Below, in pieces: positions 1-5,332 of a DNA stretch of 5,332 nt (the stretch's first letter is position 1; the number at the start of each line of letters is the position of its first letter). Source of the stretch: OCS116 cluster bacterium (GTDB lineage: Bacteria > Pseudomonadota > Alphaproteobacteria > Rhizobiales > OSC116); contig NVUS02000277.1 in the NCBI GenBank assembly GCA_002402005.2, forward strand, positions 1-5,332, given 5' to 3'. The notes beneath the pieces are model-generated. The model saw only the letters and a list, made by a program, of their open reading frames with translations. It was not told the DNA's origin and ran no database searches. The position numbers were made by a program, and so were the translations under genes.

Positions 1-858
1 CTGGTTGAAGGTTCAGAGCCAGCCGGCATTTTAACTGATGAGTTGGCTGCTAAATTTGGTATGCCCAAAGGTGTTGTGTTGGCCGGCGGTGCGGGTGACA
101 ATGCGGGTGGTGCGATTGGCATTGGTGTGGTTGAAGCGGGTCGCGCGTTTTTGTCATTAGGTACATCGGGCGTGATTTTCCTATGTAACGATAAATATTC
201 GCCCAACCCAGATGCCGCTGTGCATTCATTTTGCCATGCGATACCTAATGTTTGGCATCAGATGAGTGTGATGCTGAATGCCGCAAGTTGTTTGACATGG
301 GTGACTAAGTTGACCGGTGCAAAAAGCGAAGGCGATTTGATTGCTGAGATTGAAGCCGCACCAGTGAACAAGGACAGCAAATTAATTTTCTTGCCTTATT
401 TAAGTGGCGAGAGAACCCCGCATAACGACCCCAATGCGATGGGTGTATTTTTTGGCTTAACGCCAGATACCGACCGTGCCGCTCTAGGTCGCGCTGTGCT
501 TGAGGGCGTATCATTCTGTTTTGCCGATGGCTTGGACAGCATGTTAAGCGCCGGGGCAAGCATCGAGCAAGTCTCGGTAATTGGTGGTGGCTCACGCAGT
601 GAGTTTTGGGGGCAGATGCTCGCCGATGTGTTAGGTTATCCCTTGACCTATCATGAAGGTGGCGAGGTTGGCCCCGCATATGGCGGTGCGCGTTTGGCAC
701 GGTTAGCAGTAACCGGCGAGAACGCCGCCGACATTTGCACCGCACCGGCGGTTAAAAATGTGGTGACGCCCAATGCAGATACCAAACAGTATTACCAAGA
801 ACGGCTTGCGCGCTACAGAAGATTATACACATTACTAAAACCCGAATTCGCGAAATAA
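1..858 (+). CDS. xylB: Xylulokinase, C-terminal part (5' end outside window)
   Basis: Xylulokinase phosphorylates D-xylulose with ATP to give xylulose 5-phosphate in the cytoplasm. The reading frame is open from base 1 and ends with TAA at 856-858, giving 285 residues. By comparison with the E. coli enzyme of about 484 residues, roughly the first 200 (the N-terminal FGGY domain) lie to the left of the window. Visible FGGY-kinase features are GGAGDNAGG, whose Asp (codon 97-99) corresponds to the catalytic base (Asp233 in E. coli XylB); LSLGTSG at about 160-180; LPYLSGERTPHNDP at 391-432; GVFFGLTP followed by RAVLEGV; and the nucleotide-site stretch GGGSRSEFWG at 583-612. HSFCHAIPNVWHQMSVMLNA is very close to E. 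coli XylB, so xylulokinase is preferred over glycerol kinase or ribulokinase. No frameshift or missing key residue is seen. xylA follows after 32 nt, so the two are probably co-transcribed. Confidence 0.96.
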   Translation: MVEGSEPAGILTDELAAKFGMPKGVVLAGGAGDNAGGAIGIGVVEAGRAFLSLGTSGVIFLCNDKYSPNPDAAVHSFCHAIPNVWHQMSVMLNAASCLTWVTKLTGAKSEGDLIAEIEAAPVNKDSKLIFLPYLSGERTPHNDPNAMGVFFGLTPDTDRAALGRAVLEGVSFCFADGLDSMLSAGASIEQVSVIGGGSRSEFWGQMLADVLGYPLTYHEGGEVGPAYGGARLARLAVTGENAADICTAPAVKNVVTPNADTKQYYQERLARYRRLYTLLKPEFAK

Positions 859-879
859 ACCCGATCTACGAAAAACTCT

Positions 880-886
880 AGGAGAG
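880..886 (+). promoter_or_regulatory. Ribosome binding site of xylA
   Basis: AGGAGAG lies 4 nt before the ATG at 891, a strong Shine-Dalgarno match with rather short spacing. It supports the ATG at 891 as the xylA start. The 32-nt gap after xylB contains nothing else recognisable. Confidence 0.75.
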
Positions 887-890
887 AAAA

Positions 891-2204
891 ATGGCTGAAT
901 ATTTTGAAGGCATTGGCGACATTAAATATGAAGGCAAAGACAGCACAAATGATCTGTCTTTCAAATATTATAACCCTGACCAGATTGTTATGGGCAAGAG
1001 CATGAAAGAGCATTTGCGCTTTGCAGCAGCTTATTGGCATACATTCTCTTGGCCGGGTAGCGACCCATTTGGCGGCCAAACTTTAATGCGCCCGTGGATG
1101 GCTGGTGGCGACCCGATGCAGGAAGCCGAACTCAAACTTGAAGTGGCTTTTGAATTTTTTAGCAAATTGGGCACGCCTTATTATTGCTTCCATGACCGTG
1201 ATGTATCGCCTGAAGGTGATACATTGGCCGAAACTATGAAAAACCTAGACTATCTAGGTGATAAATTACTCGCCAAGCAAGAAGAAACCGGCGTGAAATT
1301 GCTGTGGGGCACGGCCAATATGTTTAGCCATAGACGTTATATGTCAGGCGCAGCGTCTAACCCTGACCCGGATGTGATGACTTATTGCGCCGCCCAGGTG
1401 CGCCAAGCGTTTAACCTGACCCAAAAATTGGGTGGCGAAAACTATGTGCTTTGGGGTGGCCGTGAAGGTTATGAAACTTTGCTGAACACCGATTGGAGCA
1501 AAGAGAATGCTCAAATGGGGCGTTTTTTGAACATGGTGGTTGAGCATAAACATAAAATTGGGTTTAAAGGCACAATTCTCATTGAGCCAAAACCGCAAGA
1601 ACCTACCAAACATCAATATGATTATGACGCCCAAAGCGTGCATGCTTTCTTGCAACAGCATGGTCTTGAAAATGAGGTTAAACTAAACCTTGAAGCCAAC
1701 CATGCCACATTGGCTGGTCATAGCTTTGAGCATGAGATTACTTATGCCGTTAGCAATGGCTTGCTCGGCTCTATCGATATGAATAGAGGCGACATGCAAT
1801 CTGGTTGGGATACCGATCAATTCCCCAACAATGTACCAGACACCACGCTGGCTATGTATGCCATTCTTAAAAATGGTGGTTTGGGCACGGGCGGCATTAA
1901 CTTTGATGCCAAAGTGCGCCGCCAATCAACCGACGCGGCCGATCTATTCCACGGCCATATTGGCGGTATGGATGTTTGTGCACGGGCATTGCTAAATGCG
2001 TCTGCCATGCTTGAAGATGGCACGATGCAAGGTGCGATTGATGACCGTTATGCCGGCTGGGACGACGATTTGGGCAAGAAAATTTTGGCTGGTGAATTGT
2101 CACTTGATGCTTTGGCTGACATTGCTGAAGACCAACAAATTGACCCACAACCACGTTCTGGCAAACAAGAATGGTATGAGAATCTAGTCAATAGATTTGT
2201 ATAA
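891..2204 (+). CDS. xylA: Xylose isomerase
   Basis: Xylose isomerase interconverts D-xylose and D-xylulose in the cytoplasm using two divalent metal ions (Mg, Mn or Co), the first step of the isomerase pathway. The protein has 437 residues, the length of class II enzymes with the longer N-terminus (E. coli about 440). All key residues are present at what I recall as E. coli numbering: catalytic His101 and Asp104 in CFHDRDVSPEGD; Trp188 in VLWGGREGYETL; metal ligands Glu232 and Lys234 in IEPKPQEPTKHQYDYD; Glu268 and His271 in NLEANHATLAGHSFEHE; Asp296, Asp307 and Asp309 in SIDMNRGDMQSGWDTDQFPN; and Asp339 in GGINFDAKVRRQS. The ATG at 891 follows a strong Shine-Dalgarno sequence. It sits between xylB and an exported-protein gene that starts 24 nt after its stop. 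It looks intact and active, and there is no serious alternative identification. Confidence 0.98.
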   Translation: MAEYFEGIGDIKYEGKDSTNDLSFKYYNPDQIVMGKSMKEHLRFAAAYWHTFSWPGSDPFGGQTLMRPWMAGGDPMQEAELKLEVAFEFFSKLGTPYYCFHDRDVSPEGDTLAETMKNLDYLGDKLLAKQEETGVKLLWGTANMFSHRRYMSGAASNPDPDVMTYCAAQVRQAFNLTQKLGGENYVLWGGREGYETLLNTDWSKENAQMGRFLNMVVEHKHKIGFKGTILIEPKPQEPTKHQYDYDAQSVHAFLQQHGLENEVKLNLEANHATLAGHSFEHEITYAVSNGLLGSIDMNRGDMQSGWDTDQFPNNVPDTTLAMYAILKNGGLGTGGINFDAKVRRQSTDAADLFHGHIGGMDVCARALLNASAMLEDGTMQGAIDDRYAGWDDDLGKKILAGELSLDALADIAEDQQIDPQPRSGKQEWYENLVNRFV

Positions 2205-2215
2205 ACATGAAAAAT

Positions 2216-2221
2216 GAGGGG
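2216..2221 (+). promoter_or_regulatory. Ribosome binding site that decides a TTG start
   Basis: GAGGGG lies 7 nt before the TTG at 2229. An in-frame TGA at 2223-2225 prevents any earlier start in that frame. The nearby ATG at 2222 is in another frame, directly abuts this site and opens only about 21 codons. The spacing therefore favours initiation at TTG 2229. Confidence 0.65.
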
Positions 2222-2228
2222 ATGAATT

Positions 2229-3863
2229 TTGCGTATATTGCTGATTATCGGGGCGTTTTTCTTAAGCATGGTGACCGCCATGGCTGAAAACGCACCCTTA
2301 ATTGATGAGCAAAGCGGCATTGCCATCCCCTCAATGATTTCCGATGCGGCCATATCCAACCTGCGCACCAAATATGAAGGTGATTGGGATTATTTTGTTG
2401 GTGGCGGCGTGGCGGCGTTTGATTGCAATGACGATCATTATCCTGATCTATATTTTGCTGGCGGTGAAAGCCAAGCCCAGCTTTACATCAACCAATCCAC
2501 ACGTGGTGGCGCGCTTACTTTTGCCAAAGCCAAAGCACAAAGTCTAAACCTTGATAAGGTGGTAGCGACCTACCCGATTGACATTGATAGTGACGGCATT
2601 GTGGATTTGATGGTGTTGCGTTTGGGCGAGAATATTTTGTTTAAAGGCCTAGGCAATTGTCAATTTGAGCCTGCCAATGAGCAGTGGAATTTTGATGGTG
2701 GTGATGAATGGTCCACCGCGTTTTCTGCCACATGGGAAGCTGATAAAAAATGGCCTACCCTTGCCATTGGCAATTATGTTGACCGCAAGGCCGAAGGCAC
2801 ACCTTGGGGCACGTGTAGCGACAATCAATTGTTCCGCCCCTCGGCAAGCGATGATGGTTTTGCGACGGCGCAAAGCCTCAAAGCCTATTGCACATTGTCG
2901 CTGTTATTTTCGGATTGGAATCGCTCGGGCACGCAATCATTACGGGTGAGTAATGACCGTCAATATAATAAAAATGGCCGCGAGCAATTGTGGCGGTTAG
3001 CGGCGGACAAATCTGCAACTGAATTTACTAGAAAAGACGGCTTTAAAAAGCTCAACATTTGGGGCATGGGCATTGCCAGCCATGATGTGAACGCTGATGG
3101 TTATCCGGATTATTTCCTCACCTCGATGGGTGACAATAAATTGCGCTCATATGTCGGCAATGGTGAAAAACCTAAATATAAAAATATGGCGTTTAAATTG
3201 GGCATCACCGCGCACAAACCGTGGAGTGAAGAGTCTGCCTTATTGTCCACCGCGTGGCACGCACAATTTGCCGATTTTAACAATGACGCTTTGATCGATC
3301 TTTTCATCGCCAAGGGCAATGTCGATCAAATGCCGGATTTTGCCCAGCATGACCCCAATAATTTACTTTTGGGCAAACTGGACGGTAGATTTTTTGAAGC
3401 GGCAGATAGAGCCGGAATGCATGCCACCAAGCTAACGCGCGGCGCGGCGATTGTCGATTTAAACCTCGATGGCCAGCTCGACATTGTCGAGGTCAACCGC
3501 AATGAATTTCCGGGAGTTCTGCGCAACTTAAGCACCAGCCACGCTTTGGGCAATTGGATAGCGCTCGACATAAGACGTTTAGACTACAACAAAAGCAGCA
3601 TTGGCGCTTGGATAGAAGTAAAAATTAATGGTAAAGTGCAGCGTAAAGAGATTACCAATGGCGGAGGTCACGCCAGCGGCAGCTTGGGTTCGCACCATTT
3701 TGGTATGGCAACCGCAAAACAAGCTGACATAAGAATAATATGGCCTGATGGCCAGACAAGCGATTGGATGACCATGAATGCCAACCAATTTGCCACAATA
3801 AATAAACAAGATTCGGCAGTGACCTTTTGGTCGCCGTCAAATAACGCCAAAATGATGCAATAA
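2229..3863 (+). CDS. Exported FG-GAP/VCBS-repeat protein with C-terminal ASPIC/UnbV domain (CRTAC1-like)
   Basis: The protein has 544 residues and no established function. Residues 1-19 form a Sec signal peptide: Arg2, a hydrophobic stretch at 3-17, and AMA before Glu20 as the likely cleavage site. It should therefore be periplasmic, outer-surface or secreted; no lipobox Cys is seen. The body carries FG-GAP/VCBS-type Asp-rich loops, which are typically calcium-binding and build beta-propellers: DCNDDHYPDLYF at 65-76, DIDSDGIVDLMVL at 118-130, DVNADGYPDYFL at 286-297, DFNNDALIDLFI at 349-360 and DLNLDGQLDIVEV at 410-422. A degenerate copy, DWNRSGTQSLRV, is at 229-240. Residues about 440-526 resemble the ASPIC/UnbV domain (IGAWIEVKINGK, GGGHASGSLGSHHFGM, IIWPDGQTSDW). 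Cysteines at 66, 144, 196 and 221 could form disulfides after export. The start is TTG at 2229. The gene lies between xylA (24 nt gap) and xylF (72 nt gap), so it is probably transcribed with the operon. A role in binding sugars or polymers, or as a surface scaffold, is only a guess. Confidence 0.88.
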   Translation: MRILLIIGAFFLSMVTAMAENAPLIDEQSGIAIPSMISDAAISNLRTKYEGDWDYFVGGGVAAFDCNDDHYPDLYFAGGESQAQLYINQSTRGGALTFAKAKAQSLNLDKVVATYPIDIDSDGIVDLMVLRLGENILFKGLGNCQFEPANEQWNFDGGDEWSTAFSATWEADKKWPTLAIGNYVDRKAEGTPWGTCSDNQLFRPSASDDGFATAQSLKAYCTLSLLFSDWNRSGTQSLRVSNDRQYNKNGREQLWRLAADKSATEFTRKDGFKKLNIWGMGIASHDVNADGYPDYFLTSMGDNKLRSYVGNGEKPKYKNMAFKLGITAHKPWSEESALLSTAWHAQFADFNNDALIDLFIAKGNVDQMPDFAQHDPNNLLLGKLDGRFFEAADRAGMHATKLTRGAAIVDLNLDGQLDIVEVNRNEFPGVLRNLSTSHALGNWIALDIRRLDYNKSSIGAWIEVKINGKVQRKEITNGGGHASGSLGSHHFGMATAKQADIRIIWPDGQTSDWMTMNANQFATINKQDSAVTFWSPSNNAKMMQ

Positions 3864-3872
3864 TCATTTTGG
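3847..3872. repeat. Perfect 10-bp inverted repeat across the stop codon
   Basis: CCAAAATGAT (3847-3856) and ATCATTTTGG (3863-3872) are exact reverse complements separated by a 6-nt loop, GCAATA. The TAA stop of the ASPIC/UnbV gene (3861-3863) falls in the loop and first base of the right arm. The stem is AT-rich and has no T-tract after it, so it is not a standard intrinsic terminator. It may be an mRNA 3' stem-loop or a protein-binding site. Confidence 0.7.
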
Positions 3873-3881
3873 TCATGGGAG

Positions 3882-3918
3882 GCCCATAAAGGGCAAAAAC
3901 ATAGCCGATAAAGGCTAT
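3882..3918 (+). repeat. Two short hairpins sharing GCCNATAAAGG, 22 bp apart, in front of xylF
   Basis: GCCCATAAAGG (3882-3892) and GCCGATAAAGG (3904-3914) match at 10 of 11 positions and start exactly 22 bp apart. Each can fold: GCCC/GGGC around ATAAA (3882-3894), and ATAGCC/GGCTAT around GATAAA (3901-3918). The second ends 5 nt before the xylF Shine-Dalgarno sequence. They could be leader structures that tune xylF mRNA stability or translation. Chance similarity of short elements remains possible. Confidence 0.5.
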
Positions 3919-3923
3919 AAACT

Positions 3924-3928
3924 GGGAG
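3924..3928 (+). promoter_or_regulatory. Ribosome binding site of xylF
   Basis: GGGAG lies 7 nt before the ATG at 3936, an optimal distance that supports this start. It follows directly after the second small hairpin, so folding of the leader could affect access to it. Confidence 0.7.
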
Positions 3929-3935
3929 AAATAAA

Positions 3936-4967
3936 ATGAGTGTTAAAAAACTTCTCATGTCTGCTGCACTTGGTGTGGTTATGACTGTATCTGCAACAGT
4001 TGGTGCTGTAGCAGCTGATCTTAAAGTGGGTGTGTCTTGGTCTAACTTCCAAGAAGAACGCTGGAAAACTGACGAAAAAGCCATCATTGCAGGCCTTGGC
4101 GCCGATGCTGACTATATTTCAGCTGACGCCGGTGGTTCACCAGAAAAGCAATTGGCTGACATTGAAAGCCTAATTGCCAATGGTGCAAACGCCTTGATCA
4201 TCTTAGCGATGGACACAGAAGCTGTAATGCCTGCTGTGCTTAACGCCCAAGCTGAAGGCATTCCTGTACTTGGTTATGACCGTTTGATCGAAGCCAAAGA
4301 CGTTTTCTATCTAACATTTGACAATGTTGAAGTTGGCCGCATGCAAGCTCGTGCGGTATTTGCTGCACAACCTAAAGGCAATTATGTATTCATCAAAGGC
4401 TCACCGACTGATCCGAATGCTGATTTCCTACATGGTGGTCAATTAGAAATTCTACAAGCTGCTATTGATTCTGGCGACATTAAAATTGTTGGCGAACAAT
4501 ATACAGATGGTTGGAAGCCTGAAAATGCCCAAAGCAATATGGAGCAAATCCTAACCGCTACTGACAATAAAGTTGATGCTGTTGTGGCTTCAAATGACGG
4601 TACTGCTGGTGGTGTTGTGGCTGCGTTGACAGCTCAAGGCATGGAAGGCATTCCGGTATCTGGTCAAGATGGCGATCATGCTGCTCTTAACCGTGTAGCG
4701 CGTGGCCTTCAAACTGTTTCAGTTTGGAAAGACGTACGTGTACTTGGTAAAAAAGCTGGTGAAATTGCTGTAGCACTTGCCAAAGGTGAAGCCGTTATGG
4801 GTTCAGCAAAATGGTCTGGCGGCAAAAAAGGCGTTGAAATGGATGCCATTTTTGTAGCTCCTGTGCCAATTACAAAAGCTAACTTTAATGTTGTTATTGA
4901 CGCTGGCCACATTGCTAAAGATGTAGCTTGTGCCAATGCAAATGCTGATGTTGCTGCTTGTAAATAA
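3936..4967 (+). CDS. xylF: D-xylose ABC transporter, periplasmic substrate-binding protein
   Basis: XylF binds D-xylose in the periplasm and delivers it to the membrane permease XylH. The protein has 343 residues. Residues 1-26 are a Sec signal peptide (Lys4-Lys5, hydrophobic core, AVA before Ala27), leaving a mature start ADLKVGVSW. The rest is a periplasmic-binding-protein type 1 fold of the ribose/xylose class (Peripla_BP_4-like). Stretches that align well with E. coli XylF are ERWKTDE at 41-47, VLGYDRLIEAKDVFYLTFDN at 111-130, KGSPTDPNADF at 154-164, DGWKPENAQ at 191-199, VVASNDGTAGG at 216-226 and SGQDGDHAAL at 242-251. The C-terminal tail contains the only two cysteines, Cys332 and Cys342. 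Codon use is shifted toward T-ending codons (GCT, GGT, GTT) compared with the genes on either side, which suggests high expression. xylH follows after 92 nt that include a strong hairpin. Another pentose is possible, but the xylAB context makes xylose most likely. Confidence 0.95.
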   Translation: MSVKKLLMSAALGVVMTVSATVGAVAADLKVGVSWSNFQEERWKTDEKAIIAGLGADADYISADAGGSPEKQLADIESLIANGANALIILAMDTEAVMPAVLNAQAEGIPVLGYDRLIEAKDVFYLTFDNVEVGRMQARAVFAAQPKGNYVFIKGSPTDPNADFLHGGQLEILQAAIDSGDIKIVGEQYTDGWKPENAQSNMEQILTATDNKVDAVVASNDGTAGGVVAALTAQGMEGIPVSGQDGDHAALNRVARGLQTVSVWKDVRVLGKKAGEIAVALAKGEAVMGSAKWSGGKKGVEMDAIFVAPVPITKANFNVVIDAGHIAKDVACANANADVAACK

Positions 4968-4974
4968 GCCAAAA

Positions 4975-4995
4975 TTTAGCTAAACATTTAGTTAA
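4975..4995. repeat. TTTAGYTAA repeat pair with a palindrome, downstream of xylF
   Basis: TTTAGCTAA (4975-4983) and TTTAGTTAA (4987-4995) are spaced 12 bp apart and differ at one base. The first lies within a perfect 10-bp palindrome, TTTAGCTAAA (4975-4984). This could be a regulator-binding site or simply AT-rich intergenic sequence. I cannot tie it to a known operator. Confidence 0.35.
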
Positions 4996-5003
4996 TAGAA
5001 AAA

Positions 5004-5035
5004 TGGTCAGATTTATGTTTTCATAAGTCTGACCA
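5004..5035 (+). other. 14-bp intercistronic stem-loop between xylF and xylH
   Basis: TGGTCAGATTTATG (5004-5017) pairs with CATAAGTCTGACCA (5022-5035) around a TTTT loop. All 14 pairs form in + strand RNA, one of them a G-U pair (5012 with 5027). No T-run follows on the + strand (CACATTTAAG), so it is not a textbook terminator for xylF. Between a binding-protein gene and its permease gene, such a stem usually protects the upstream mRNA 3' end or attenuates downstream transcription, giving more binding protein than permease. That function is inferred. Read on the - strand, the stem is followed by TTTTTC, so it could also stop antisense transcription. Confidence 0.8.
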
Positions 5036-5059
5036 CACATTTAAGAACAAGTGAATTAA

Positions 5060-5332
5060 ATGACAGATACAAATCTAAACAAAACCAAGCAAGAGAGTGC
5101 CTTAACCCGCATCATCCGTGCTTCGGAAGTCGACACCCGCATGCTCGGCATGATTGTGGTGCTCGTGGTAATTTGGGTCGGGTTGAATATAGCCACTGGT
5201 GGCATATTTCTCTCCGCACGAAATCTTTATAATTTAGCCGTACAAACCTCGGTGGTTGGCATTATGGCCACCGGCATGGTTTTGGTCATCGTCGCCCGCC
5301 ATATCGATCTATCGGTTGGCTCGGTTATGGGC
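5060..5332 (+). CDS. xylH: D-xylose ABC transporter permease, N-terminal part (3' end outside window)
   Basis: XylH forms the inner-membrane channel of the xylose importer and works with XylF and an ATPase (XylG). The frame opens with ATG at 5060 and runs unbroken for 91 codons to the window edge; full-length permeases of this class have about 400 residues, so most of the gene is missing. An N-terminal cytoplasmic segment (MTDTNLNKTK onward) is followed by predicted membrane segments at about 28-46 and 62-79. FLSARNLYNLAVQTSVVGIM and then ARHIDLSVGSVMG match the branched-chain/ribose-type permease family (BPD_transp_2), whose signature here is usually G-IDLSVGS; His81 replaces the usual Gly. 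The Shine-Dalgarno is weak: only GTGA at 5051-5054 is visible. The poor ribosome site and the upstream stem-loop both fit lower expression than xylF. Position directly after xylF makes xylH rather than another sugar permease the best call. Confidence 0.92.
   Translation, partial: MTDTNLNKTKQESALTRIIRASEVDTRMLGMIVVLVVIWVGLNIATGGIFLSARNLYNLAVQTSVVGIMATGMVLVIVARHIDLSVGSVMG

Noticed and set aside
43..45. TTG at 43 as the start of the kinase gene
   Set aside because: The frame is open to base 1 and the preceding residues (LVEGSEPAGIL) align with internal XylB sequence. The gene is cut by the window edge, not started here.
305..745. Long open frame on the - strand inside xylB
   Set aside because: It is fully antisense to a clear kinase domain, is rich in Arg/His/Cys without any recognisable motif, and has no ribosome site. 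It is a shadow of xylB codon bias.
2222..2287. ATG at 2222 opening a small peptide frame upstream of the exported-protein gene
   Set aside because: It directly abuts the GAGGGG ribosome site with no spacing and ends after about 21 codons. No sign of a leader peptide, such as rare-codon runs, is seen.
3893..3921. Possible sigma-70 promoter for xylF with TATAAA at 3916-3921
   Set aside because: There is no -35-like hexamer at the right distance, and transcription would start at or within the Shine-Dalgarno sequence.
3668..4087. 139-codon - strand open frame across the ASPIC/UnbV-xylF junction
   Set aside because: It overlaps two well-supported + strand genes, resembles no family I know, and is explained by codon complementarity.
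5004..5050. Intrinsic terminator ending the operon after xylF
   Set aside because: The stem is strong, but the + strand lacks a U-tract and the permease gene follows in the same orientation. It is kept as an intercistronic stem-loop instead.

Overview
The window is a stretch of a D-xylose utilisation operon, with all five genes on the + strand and close together. In order they are: the 3' part of xylB (xylulokinase), complete xylA (xylose isomerase), a complete gene for an exported FG-GAP/VCBS-repeat protein with a C-terminal ASPIC/UnbV domain, complete xylF (periplasmic xylose-binding protein of an ABC transporter), and the first 91 codons of xylH (the ABC transporter permease). There is no RNA gene, mobile element or CRISPR array, and no gene on the - strand that I can support.

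The genes form one pathway. XylF captures xylose in the periplasm. The XylH permease, presumably with an ATPase (XylG) encoded beyond the right edge, imports it. XylA converts xylose to xylulose, and XylB phosphorylates xylulose to xylulose 5-phosphate for the pentose phosphate pathway. The gaps between genes are 32, 24, 72 and 92 nt. The two shortest suggest simple co-transcription. The two longer ones flank xylF and contain inverted repeats, as is common around binding-protein genes that must be expressed more strongly than the rest of their operon. xylF itself also has visibly different codon use from its neighbours.

The organism is a Gram-negative bacterium, because it makes Sec-exported periplasmic proteins and a xylFH-type transporter. 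The protein sequences and moderate-to-low GC content look most like an alphaproteobacterium, possibly marine, but I infer this from recall and cannot test it here.

The unexpected member is the ASPIC/UnbV gene at 2229-3863, inserted between the catabolic and transport genes. Its family is recognisable, but its role in xylose use is not. The other points of interest are the non-coding structures: a perfect 10-bp inverted repeat across that gene's stop codon, two small hairpins spaced 22 bp apart in front of xylF, and a 14-bp hairpin between xylF and xylH.
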